Of a stretch of 57,500 bases of DNA, positions 14,113 to 24,319 are shown one piece after another (the stretch's first letter is position 1; each line of letters opens with the position of its first letter). A program made the position numbers and the translations under genes. The notes beneath the pieces are model-generated. The model was not told the origin of the DNA. It saw only the letters and a program-made list of their open reading frames with translations, and did no database searches. This DNA is from Cryptococcus deneoformans JEC21 (taxonomy: Eukaryota; Basidiomycota; Tremellomycetes; Tremellales; Cryptococcaceae), in the NCBI RefSeq assembly GCF_000091045.1, contig NC_006685.1, positions 711,201 to 768,700 on the forward strand, written 5' to 3'.

Positions 14113-14148
14113 AAAAATAAGGAAATTTATATTTGAAACGTACTAATT
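14113..14148. repeat. Third, direct copy of the foldback arm
   Basis: A 36-nt stretch repeats the right arm of the upstream foldback plus three more matching bases, with a single g-to-t difference in the middle. Between the two copies, the words aataagg and aaataag recur several times. Confidence 0.8.
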
Positions 14149-16066
14149 CCATAACAACTTGAAGCAACAACGAACGTCGTGAACTTCTAACACCGTTCAC
14201 CGTTATATGAAGGTGAAGAGTTACCTACTATCATCTCTGGGAAATTCGCTTTCGCGATTGAGCCTATCATGAAAGCTTTGATTGTAGCCCGAACCCTAAC
14301 AGGGTTGGGAGGTGGGGGATTGAGCGCAAGTATTTGGACGACTCCCGCGTCTGTTGTTTACTGAGGTCCTACTGATGCCATCCATTATTTCAATTTAAAA
14401 GCATAACCAACAAATTGATACAAGCTATTGCTGATTGACATCCCCTTGGATACTACCCATTGCGCGATGTTTCAAGGCTTTTCCAGCAAACTGTCTGGAA
14501 CAGGGATGGATTGGGTGACTATGGTATATAATCTTTAATGGTCTTCGAGATTTCTGACAGTTTTCCGTGCGAAGTCTTGGTGCACCTATCGGGGAGAGTT
14601 GTCAACGACTGTCTGAATTGGGCATGGATGATATGGCATAATATAATCCAGGCTGCTTCTTTGACGATCTGACAGATTCCTATCCTGATCTTTGGGTTTT
14701 CGTGGTGCATTTAAATGTCCATTACAACAATCCTATCGATATTGACTCAAGAGGCGACATATACAGAATACGGAGGGACCAAGCAAGACTTGATTCAGCT
14801 CTTCAAAGAAATAGATTCCTTGGCTGTTTCCCGTTGGCTGGGTGGTTTGGCTCTGATTTAACAGCAGCTGTCTCTCTCATAACGAATAATACATCCCAGA
14901 ACACATACAGTTGGTCAGATTCTCTTCCGTTGGTGCTATTCAAGGCTTGCTAGCATGGTACTTCCAAGGCCCAGGTGATGAGAAAGTGAATGACATAGTT
15001 TCGCTCTTCTTTTTCAGATTTTGGGATGCATCTACGCCTAAGGCCATTGATGTGATGTTCTGATGCGTTGTAGATCATCGAGTCTATTTGAGTCTTAAGC
15101 TTCTCTTCGTGATCTCGTTGACCCCATCAGATCAATTACAACTGAATCTTACGAAAAAGCCCTCCACACGGTCTTAGCTCTGAGCCTGGCCACTTTTTTT
15201 GTCGGGATTAGGTAAAAGAGGGATAGATATGATTGAACCAGTTCGTGGCAAGAGATGTCTCAAGGGGCACAGCTGGATCATCAAGATGACGGAGTGGGAG
15301 ATGCCTGATGAGTAGGTCGTAGTCGTACAAGTAGATTACAATACATATACAAGGTGGCCCAAAGGCAGATGTTCGCTTGACATGTGATGTTGTTGATATT
15401 ATGTGATCATGAATAACCTTCATGCATCACCGGCACCTTTCCATTGGTCTGTTCGATGATTTCTCCCTCCCCTTGCTTCCAGGTCTAGCAGGCTCGGCAT
15501 TCCAACGATATATCCATTGCAAGGCGCTCTGTGTGTGTCTGTCTGTCTAAATGAATGAACGAGGAATGAATGAATGAACCAGAAGATAGAGAAGATGCTC
15601 CGGTGGTTTTTCTAACTTCCTCAGCAACTTTCAACAAACAGTGGTCAGTAAGTTAGCCGGCAAATTCCCTGGTGAAAAGGAGACCGCAAATGCGCAATCA
15701 GTTCACCTGGCAAGATACAAAGACAAGGCCAAGAACTCTATTAAAGCCACACAGCTCACGCATATAGAGTCATCAGGTCACTTGATGAACCTTACTGTGC
15801 ATGGCCGTAGTAGTGATTTAATGACGTCATGTAGAATATCCACCACTTTTTATAACTCAATTGTGGTCTATGATGTATGTGCGGCGCGTTTCTTTCTCAT
15901 CGACAGTGAACGGAACGAGCCAACGGATGATAGCCGATTGCTGACCACTCTCCTGTTGGCGCGGGTATATATAATGAGATGCAATAAGGCCAGCCGACGT
16001 GTTTCTTACCAGTTTACCAACATTGTAATCACCTTTCCTTAAACGCTATTAACCAGCAGCATCGCT
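14149..16066. other. Long intergenic region, no gene supported
   Basis: About 1.9 kb between the HSP70 upstream repeats and the small mitochondrial gene. Short frames at 14519-14710, 14702-14953, 15208-15423 and 15641-16042 lack recognisable domains and convincing starts. A simple repeat of gtct and gaatgaat words is at 15532-15578. TATATATA at 15966-15973 lies about 95 nt before the ATG at 16067 and probably belongs to that promoter. Confidence 0.5.
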
Positions 16067-16685
16067 ATGTACACCACCGCATTCCTCCGAAGCACTGTCA
16101 CCGGTCTCCGACCAGCTCTTCACCGTCCGGCCAGCGTTGTCGACTCTTCCCAGACCCTCCTCACTTCCAGCCGCCTTGGACGTGTTGCAAAGAGATTCAA
16201 TTCATCTGGCCCCAGGACAGACAAGCCTAAACTTGTAAGTGGCTATAGTGGATCACCATTAGGACGCTGTTGATTGGAGATGATTCTAGGTATTCCGATT
16301 TGGTCTTCGCGGTAAGCTATTTCCACTGTGTCTGAGAATAACAATTTGAATGAATTGATAATCGTCATTAGATATCCCCGTCGAGCTTTATCCTATTCTT
16401 TTTGTCACTGGCGCCGCTTGTGTGGGGGGTGGCGTTGCACTGGGTAGACAGCGTGAGTCTGTACACAGTGTTAACTCGGTTTTGCTTATTGACCGGTGAT
16501 TTCCATTCTAGTCTATTTAGGTGACGTGAGTGTGAAACGATGACCACAATAACTTGGTATATCACCCAAACGCATTGCGACTGACGACAGTATGCCTTCA
16601 AATTAGCTGCGATTCAAACCAACTGGCCCTGCCTCTGCCCAAGGGCAACAGTGAACATCAGACTGAACGGAGCAGCGTCGAATAA
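16067..16685 (+). CDS. Small mitochondrial B12D/NDUFA4-like membrane protein
   Basis: Exon 1 (about 16067-16233) encodes a basic, Ser/Arg-rich N-terminus (MYTTAFLRSTVTGLRPALHR) of the mitochondrial-targeting kind. A short second exon gives VFRFGLR. A third gives DIPVELYPILFVTGAACVGG followed by GVALGRQ, one membrane span with the E-L-Y-P entry and Gly-rich helix seen in NDUFA4/B12D (MLRQ) proteins. These are small subunits bound to complex I or complex IV in the inner membrane. The last exon is uncertain. Splicing at the tag just after CTATTTAG gives an end at 16685, which I used. Other donors nearby give different tails. The first three exons are well supported by GT-AG sites and the motif. 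Confidence 0.6.
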
Positions 16686-17004
16686 GCGTTTGATGTTGCT
16701 TGCGTTGGAAAAGGTAGAAGATTGTAACAATGATCAAGAACAGTTGTTTTTAAGTGAATTTTGTCAGAATGAACTTCGAGTAAGCTGCTAGTCATTTGGT
16801 AGATCACCATGATAGCCGTGACTGTAGTCTGATACAGAGTAGTGATCCAGGGGCTGTAAATGTGACACGATTAATCCACGATCTGAAAAGGAACTGATAT
16901 GACGCCGGCGACAATGGAACTAAGCTACAACATTCGACAGCGATGTTATTAATTTGTATCAGGCGAAGATCTCTTGCATAGGCAAAGACAGAAACATAAA
17001 CCAA
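16686..17004. other. Convergent 3' intergenic region
   Basis: The 3' flanks of the NDUFA4-like gene (+) and the carrier gene (-). Nothing else is seen. If the small gene uses another last exon, its end would move within this stretch. Confidence 0.4.
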
Positions 17005-18465
17005 TCAAACATAGGGAGGGCCAAGATAGTTCCTGAACACTGTAGACAACGCTTCCACCACTGTTCACTCATCGTCAGTCTCAAGGGTCTTCACGAAAAC
17101 AGTCACTCACCCAACAACAAGACTCCGCCACCAGGAGCGAGTCGTAAGACCTTGGGCGCGAAGCCCTTGTACAGCCCAGCCATGCCTTCCTGCTTGGCGA
17201 CTTTGAGGAGCGCAGGATAAGCCCTGATATACGCGGTGAGCTAGACACATTATTGGGAAGTGATGACGCACCATTCTCCTGTGCCATGAAGCTGAATTCG
17301 GGATTTCACAACATCAACTAGATAGGCTGTTAACGACAAATACTGTTCCAGAAGTAGAAAAAAAAACCAACACGGGGTATTCAAGGACGTCCCGATGAAG
17401 CCACCAACGGTACCTGCAATGAGATTGTTGGACAGCTCCTGCTTTTTGCTCTGTGAAAGGTCACCATCATACTAATAAATAGGTAATCGCCTTTGATACT
17501 CACGGTGGCCTTGGGGAGTAGATTTCTTACGGCGAAGATGGCACCAAAGTAACCACCATTCCTGGCAATATGTTCTTATCAACCCTTTCAACATTTAAGA
17601 CGGCAAGTTACTCACCACCACCAGTGTCTCCAGAAGGTGGATTCCATACCCTGATACAATCCAAGAGGACCACTTTTGGCAAGAGCCTGTTTGACAACAT
17701 CCATTGGACCCTTGAAAGTGGAGCTCTTGTCCTGCATCCTAATTTTGACGAGCTCAAAAGGAGTGACTACAACGGATTCGGTAGCACCGGCAAAACAACC
17801 GGTAAGGATGGCAATCGCTTGTGTGTTTTTTCGCTGTCCGTTGTTGGTGAAGAAAGCACCCCAAGATCCGTTAGCAGCAACTGCCCAAACATCAGCTCAC
17901 ATAGGCAATCGAATGCGGACTGAAGGCAACATACATTTGACTGCTCGCTTGGGGGCTTCGAGCATGAGAGGCGGCAAAATGCCCCTGTACAAGCGCCTGG
18001 GACTGAAATTGCCATGTTGTGAGCATCGTAAGAAGACTGATGAACTTACCCCTCCTGTGCGACGATGTTCTTGAACACCTGTACCATGTTGGCACCTTGC
18101 TTGCCAGTATCAAGCTGCTGACGCGTTTTCACCACATCCAGAGGATAGAGAAGCTATTGGGAGTCTCAATCAGTCAGGCTGCTGCATTGACCGATTTGAA
18201 ATAACGACAAACAAGCAACTCAGTACAGCCTGTAATCATCTTATCAGTACAATAGTCTCAGCCGCAAACGACGATTGCTCACCTGCAATGGCGCCAGAGG
18301 CAAAGGTGTAAATGAAGGGCAGGGCTATCCATGTATCCTCGCGTCAGTCAATCCTAATCCACGTATTTGATTGGAATCTCCGTGGCCTGCCAACCGAAAA
18401 AAAGGTATAGAGCGGCATGGATTTGTGTGTCACTCACGCAGGGGCGTCTTGAGTTCTGTAGACAT
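17005..18465 (-). CDS. ODC1: Mitochondrial 2-oxodicarboxylate carrier (SLC25 family, Odc1-like)
   Basis: Inner-membrane exchanger predicted to move 2-oxoadipate and 2-oxoglutarate, linking lysine metabolism with the cytosol. A 28-nt first exon (18465-18438, MSTELKTPL) joins PLPFIYTFASGAIAG. Three carrier repeats follow, with signatures YPLDVVKTRQQ, TPFELVKIRMQ and NTP-DVVKSRIQ. The repeat-3 end reads LYKGFAPKVLRLAPGGGVLL, which is close to the Odc/SLC25A21 pattern and unlike the phosphate or citrate carriers. GLYQGMESTFWRHWWWNGGY in repeat 2 also fits Odc. The gene has many short introns. The last exon gives VVEALSTVFRNYLGPPYV and stops at 17005-17007. Family membership is secure. The substrate is inferred from the signature residues. 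Confidence 0.88.
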
Positions 18466-19014
18466 CGCGCAAATGAAGGTGTTCTTTTGAAACGATAACC
18501 GGAAAAGAAAATTATCCAGTCGTGTCGTCGGTTGGATGTTTTTTTAAGTCACGGAACAAGAGGCCATGGCGGGGTTCTAAAAGGTGCAGCAGCAGCAGCA
18601 GCCAACGAGCGGCGCGGAGGTGTTAGTAATCGGACTAGCCGGGGCGAACCCGGCGACTCCGGTTTGGCGGTTACCGCCGCTCTGCGTTCCTTAATTTTCC
18701 GCTTTTGGCAGGTTTTTGGCAGGAGATCTTGATCTGCTGGTGGTGGTATTAATAATAACCTGGTGCTAGTAATTATTTTATATTTATCGAACTCCGTTCA
18801 TCTTCGCCTTCTTGCTCATCACGGATTTGCCATTTTATCGTGCATGACGTCATACAAGTTGATAAACATTTATTAGCCCAGTGTAGATGACTACCAGAAT
18901 ATATTTATATAGTCCAGCTAGCTTCCGAGTCCCTAGCCACCCACCCCTCTTTACAACAATTTCATTTTACAACACCTATATAAGTACTCCATACTGGATA
19001 GTAGTGAAATCATT
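18466..19014. promoter_or_regulatory. Divergent promoter region of carrier and LEA-like genes
   Basis: Upstream region for the carrier (-) and the LEA-like gene (+). TATATAAG at 18977-18984 lies only about 31 nt before the ATG at 19015, so that mRNA may have a very short leader or use another start site. CCCCT at 18944-18948 matches the core of a general stress-response element. A GC-rich patch at 18637-18680 holds short palindromes (ccggcgactccgg, ggcggttaccgcc). Confidence 0.4.
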
Positions 19015-20053
19015 ATGGGAATTTTTGGAACTTCTGACCCCGTCAAGCAAACAGAGAAGGCTCTGGCAAAAGGTAAGTATACCTGGGCGGTCCCGTTATA
19101 ATTGGTCTGACGCCTCCCGCCTCAGAGGCCAAAGCAGAGGAGAAAAACATTAAGCAGAACGTCAAGAGCCTCAGTCACGCAGAGAAAGCCGAATCCAAAG
19201 CTGCAAAGGCCGAACAAAAGGCTGAAAAGGTACGCAAAGACCATAAGTTTTGGCAGGCCCGTAAACTCATGTGTCCCATTTAAAGCACCATCTCAAGGCC
19301 TCCAAGTTTGAAGAGAAGACCGCCGGCGTCCTCAATAAAGCAACCAATAGTATGTACCTAATCATTTTAATATAGGTACTTGACAGAATATTAATTACAC
19401 TTAGAACACGAGGAAGCGTACCATAAAGAGAATGTCGCTGCTTCGGAAGTCGTCCAGAAGCAACACGCCCATGGTACCCTATCCAACGCTGTGGAACAGA
19501 AGAAGGCTCAGCTGGAAGCTCTGCAAAAGAAGGTAAGTGAAAACTCACAAGCGCTTTCCATTGGTATTTGGGATCAGATTTGGAACTAATGACTTCGCCC
19601 TTGTAGCATGAGGTAAACGAACAGTCTCGGGAATCGAAACTTCACGAGGTATCGGGTCCGGCGGCCTCTAATGACAATAAGGTCGGTGCAGCAAGCCAGC
19701 ATCATCCTTCTAGCCAGGCCGGCTCTCAACCAGCCGGCACTACTGTTGGAGGACAGAACAGTGGTGCTGGTGCTCCTGCCACAAGCGGAGCTGGCGGAAA
19801 CGTCGGTACAGCTGACTATCAGCAACAGGGGAATGGCGCTGGCGGTGCATTCAGCCAGAGTCAGCAAGGTGTACCTGCAGGTAACCTTGCCGCTCAGAGC
19901 GATAGCTATGGAGCGGCACAGGGAGTTACTTCGCAGGGGAATGCCAGTCAGTCCACTGCCAATGCCAACCGCGGCTATGGTGGAATAACCGCAGGCGATA
20001 ATCAAAGGATGGGCCAAGAAGAGAAAGTGACTGAAGCTGTGCGCCGAATGTGA
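19015..20053 (+). CDS. Hydrophilic Ala/Lys/Glu-rich, LEA-like stress protein
   Basis: The five exons are 19015-19072, 19126-19229, 19286-19349, 19405-19532 and 19607-20053, which sum to 267 codons (266 residues). The N-terminal 130 residues are a highly charged Ala/Lys/Glu/His helix (KAESKAAKAEQKAEK) with no hydrophobic core, like group-3 LEA or amphipathic coiled-coil proteins. The C-terminal half is a Gly/Ser/Gln/Ala-rich disordered tail (SGAGAPATSGAGG, NASQSTANANRGYGG) ending in EEKVTEAVRRM. There is no signal peptide, membrane span or catalytic motif. Such proteins often build up in desiccation, heat or stationary phase. The TATA box close to the ATG and a CCCCT word fit stress regulation. 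Function is inferred from composition only. Confidence 0.75.
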
Positions 20054-20894
20054 GGGAACTAGTAAATGTAAATGTCATCGGAAGGGAGTTCGCAGTCAAT
20101 AGTACGCAGTAAAGCAGAGTGAGGATGTTTTGTTGTAGTCTGGTAAACAGTGTGCAATATGGTGTTAATGTTATCATAATTAAGTCTCCGAAAAATACTC
20201 ATTATACGTCTGAGCTACCGAGTCTGGATTAGTTCCAACAATGTGTAACCGCTGCTTACTTATCTATTCTAAAAATATCTTCCCACCGCTTGATGGCCGC
20301 GTTATAGTGGAATGCTTACGTTGTTTGATGAATGATGTGGATGGTAGATGTCACTTCAATAAACATCTGCCAGGGAAGCTACCCAGCCTTCTGCGTTTTC
20401 TTCTTCATTGTTTTGAAGAAGAACAATTAGGTAAAGGATGATAGGATCAGAGGGAGGAGGACCACTGCTGTTGGCCACTGCAGTAGCGAGGCATAGCCTT
20501 CTACATTGGTCTCCCCCCTTTTCTTCCTTGCGCATTTGATGATGACCCCTTTTTTGGTTGTTCACAATACCACTGATGAGGTAACGACGACACATTAGCA
20601 AAATGCAATAGAAGGCAAAGCCACTAAGCATGCCATGCCGTACAACATTAATGACGATAGCGAGCACCTTCGGCATTTCATGTCTGGTATACAACTAATG
20701 GGCTTTGCCTCATCTTCTGTTGTCTTCCCTCTTCCCCTTTATTAGTTAATCTTCTGGTGGCGCATTAATCTTTTGTGCAACATTTCTCATGAATGGCCGA
20801 TATACAGAAGGATCCCTTCTGTGAAGATTACAGCGACCACTTTTGCATGGCTAGCAAGTAAAAACAGGTACGTTGAATGGCTATATTACGCTGA
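20054..20894. other. Convergent intergenic region with small hairpin
   Basis: The 3' flanks of the LEA-like gene (+) and COG5 (-), about 0.8 kb. A perfect 10-bp inverted repeat with a 6-nt loop is at 20398-20423 (arms ttcttcttca and tgaagaagaa). The 112-codon minus-strand frame at 20356-20694 has no recognisable domain. No gene is called. Confidence 0.5.
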
Positions 20895-23800
20895 CTATTG
20901 TTCATCATGCCTGGCATGCGCTAGGACCTCCTTGATTAGTTTGACATAAATGTCCACCTTCGTTTCTTCTTCACTATTCGTCACGTCCTGATCCTCCACA
21001 GTCTTTTCAACTAACTCCCATTGTTCCTTTGCATCTTTATGTTTATCGATCCAGAGAACATATTCACTCTCTGACCATCCATGAACTTCATGAGGCAGAC
21101 GTAAAGGTGAGCGGACGATAATATGATGGAGGACAATCAAGGGAGGAATATGGACTGTCTCGACTGGGTTGACCAGGGACTCGAGATTGGCAAAGAGAAG
21201 TGTTCTTTCACGGGCTCATCAGTCATGGTTCCTCATGCGTGGAAAAAATCTTACCGAAATGTCCGCAGAGCAAAATAGTCGTCCCCCACTTGCTCGACCT
21301 TAACACTATCTTTCGCTCCTTGTACCTTGCCCGTGCTCAGAAGATTGGTTACACCCATCTCGAGCTCGGTCATGTCCCCTGTGAGTTTAAGCGCTCCACT
21401 TTCCCCCATTGGTCGGGCTATACTTGCGTGCAAGAGGAAGGTTCGAACGATAAATTTGCTCAGATCCAAAACCCTGCGGTATCACTATTTAGCCAGATAC
21501 TATCGTAAGCGGTACGACTTACCATGCTTTCATGTATTCTCCCAAACTCATTCTCCCCAAAATCTGGTTCCTAACAAATCCAATTTTATCGACCAAATCT
21601 TGCATATATGGGCTTCCACCTCTGGCATCCATCCCCATTGCTAAAGGGTCTACGGGTGTGTCAAAGTTCACACGGTGAATGCGAGAAAGGGTTGAAGTAA
21701 TTTCTTTGCGAAAAGCTGCATCAAGGGATTTGGTGATGCGCCTATAGGTCGTTTCGAGAGACTAGTCCCATATTAGAACAATTCTTCGTTGGCGGCAAGC
21801 TAAGGACTCACATTTACAGAAGGGCTCAGAATGTCCCAAACTTTACCTGTAAGATCATGTTCGACGTACGCCAAGTTCAGCCAGCAATGATAGAGGCATC
21901 CGACCAGTTGTGCATTGACCTGCTGCGCCGATGTGGCATTCGGTCCGATTAGACTTGTGGCAGTAAAGTCTTCGATCAACTGATGGTCATAAGTTTTAAG
22001 TTACCAGCAAACAGCGTACAGATGGCTTACCATTCCATCGACAGTTTGAATAAACCCGTCCAATATTTTGGCTGCATTTCTAGCCACTGTTCTCACGAGC
22101 AGGGGATCAAACCTTGCCGAGTCCAGTTCATTGATCACCGTTCTCGCAATACTGACACCATCGCTTGGACCTGGTGGATTCCCGCGAGCAGAAAGGTATT
22201 GCTCAACCGCGGACGCTACAACGTCACTCATACGATTGGTTGACCGCGTAAGGTAGAGAGTTTCGAAAGACGAGATAGAACGAAGGACAAGAACTGCTTC
22301 AGGACTGCAAATATTTAGGGCGTTTCAACTGTTCGATTTGTGACTTAGCCTACCTCTGATGTTCCTGGGTATAAACAGTGTCTGTATGAACTGCAATCCT
22401 TGAAAAAAAATCATGAAACAGTCGTAGTAGCCTAGGATATCCTACGCTGAGAGCCTGCTGCAACCATGACGACGCTGAAGAGTATTAGCTTGGTATTGGG
22501 CAGTCCGGCTTACTTTTCGCCGCTTCTTTGGTTTGCGTCTCAAAAGCCTTTGCTAAAGTGGTCCAGTAGGTAAAGCTGGGCTTCTCATCTAATCTCTAAA
22601 GAAATTGGTCATTAGCAGTCAAGAAACCAAAGGCATCATCAAACTTGCCTTCATTACTTCGTCAAAAAATTCCACTTGTGTTAAGGTATCCCTTTTAATT
22701 CGCAAAACCTTCTCCAGGGTATAAACCTTGATGCAACAATTGGCCACATCATCTATGACGCGTTCGAGTCTCTTCCAAAGGATGCTGACCCAAAGATGAG
22801 TGGTGCTCGAAGTTGGTTCGGTAGGCGGCCGGCTTCGAGAAGGAAATTTGATTGTGCCATGAGAGCTATTTGCATCTACTGGATGAGATATCAGCACGCG
22901 AATCAAGATCATATGACGACAAATCAGACCTTTAACAGCGACTTCTTTGCCTATTGCTGTAACATCAAAAGCCTTAGTTACTCTTAAAGTTACAGCGTCA
23001 TTCAAGTCGTCCAAGAGGTTTGACACTAGATCAGGTAGAAGTCGAAGATTATGTGCGGTTTGAAGAGCGGACGACAAGACGGTCTGGTTCTGGACTAAGG
23101 TCAGCTTGCACTTGACGAAGTGCTAGATATGACGCACAAGTTCCTGCAGCCCAGCAAAGACCATAGTCTCCATTTCTTCTATCACCGTATCCCTAGCTCG
23201 GCTTATCAAAGGAGAATAGGCTTTGACGAAGTCAATATCCAGTAGCGCTATGGAAGTCGTGTCGTCCCCTCGTTCATTACTTTCGTCCCTTAGCAAGGAG
23301 TCAAGCTCTGCGCAACTAAGGGCGGCTTTGGCAAGCTCTGCTCTCCTTTCAGTTTTCCCCTTTTCACCGTCTTCCTCTGGAGCATTTCCCATTCGTTCCA
23401 ACTGGTTCTCTAGACGTCGCGCGACGATGACAAATCGACTGGCGCGTCGAGCAATGTCTTTAATTTGCCGCAGATTCTGCTGTCGTCTTACAAGGGTTGA
23501 AAGATTGGTATAGGGAGTATGGATCTTGGAGTGTAGTCGGTCGATGGATGCAGATAATGATATCAAAGACGAGCGGATGGGAGAAAGGTGAGATGATAGG
23601 GAAAGTGACGTTGTGAGATGGTTTAGAAGAAGCAGGTGTGAAGCAGTGATCTGGTTTGGTGGTTAATCAGTACAGCAGTTGGTTCACCTGTTTGTTTCAC
23701 TCTGGCAACCTACCTCCTGCCGTAGCTGCTTTGTCACATCTTCCTATAAGTCCGGTCAATTGTTCAATCATTGCGAAATGTCTAGCGTGGAAACGCACAA

Positions 23801-24046
23801 TGCCATAGTTCAACCTTGCAAGCTCAGCACCGACATCTAGGTCGGCTTTATCATTGTCCTCCTTATTGTTGTTCTGCTGAGACTGGTCAGGTGTGTATTG
23901 TCTTCCCTGGAGGATGGCGTTGGTGTAGGAATGGACGTCGAAGGAATCGGAGAGGAAGGGCTTGTGATCTGTGGAGGTAAGACGAGAGTGGCTGGGAGGG
24001 GCAGAAAAGGGAAGTACTACTGACCGAGAAAGATGTCTGTGGGCAT
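20895..24046 (-). CDS. COG5: Conserved oligomeric Golgi complex subunit 5
   Basis: Lobe-B subunit of the COG tether that captures retrograde vesicles at the Golgi. The start MPTDIFL (24046) splices over a short intron to DHKPFLSDSFDVHSYTNAIL, which matches the Cog5 N-terminal signature (FLSDDFDVKTYT). ARLNYGIVRFHARHFAMIEQ and the coiled coil RLHSKIHTPYTNLSTLV, RRQQNLRQIKDIARRASRF follow. After it come ERRAELAKAALSCAELDSLL and DIDFVKAYSPLISRARDTV. The C-terminal end, IVRSPLRLPHEVHGWSESEY, is also typical of Cog5. The stop is at 20895-20897. There are about ten exons, most joined by clear GT-AG introns, but not all edges were fixed. An upstream ATG at 24143 opens a longer frame (MYLVQFRSHK) without the intron. 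I prefer 24046 because it gives the conserved start. Confidence 0.9.
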
Positions 24047-24319
24047 GAGGGCGGCTGGAATGAGGGTGAGGGAGGTGGAGTGGAGAGGGGGAAGGGAGCG
24101 TGGAGCGGGCGAGCTTGTGGCTTCGGAATTGAACCAAATACACCTATATTTTAAGCGCAGTACTACATCTATCGATCTATTATCGATCACGCGTATTCCT
24201 TATCCAACCCCCCTTTAAGATTTCCCTTAGGCACGACGCCAACGAGGGCGAACGATCACCGATCAGCGAAAATTCTTATCGCCATCTAGCACCCACCATA
24301 AGCCGGAATCACCTTTGAA
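24047..24319. promoter_or_regulatory. Divergent promoter of COG5 and NOP9
   Basis: A 273-bp region between two divergent housekeeping genes. GA-rich sequence near the COG5 side (24045-24115) is the antisense of a CT-rich leader. No TATA box is evident. Confidence 0.4.

Noticed and set aside
15641..16042. 133-codon + strand frame before the NDUFA4-like gene
   Set aside because: It does not begin with a standard ATG, has no domain, and contains the TATATATA element that fits the promoter of the next gene.
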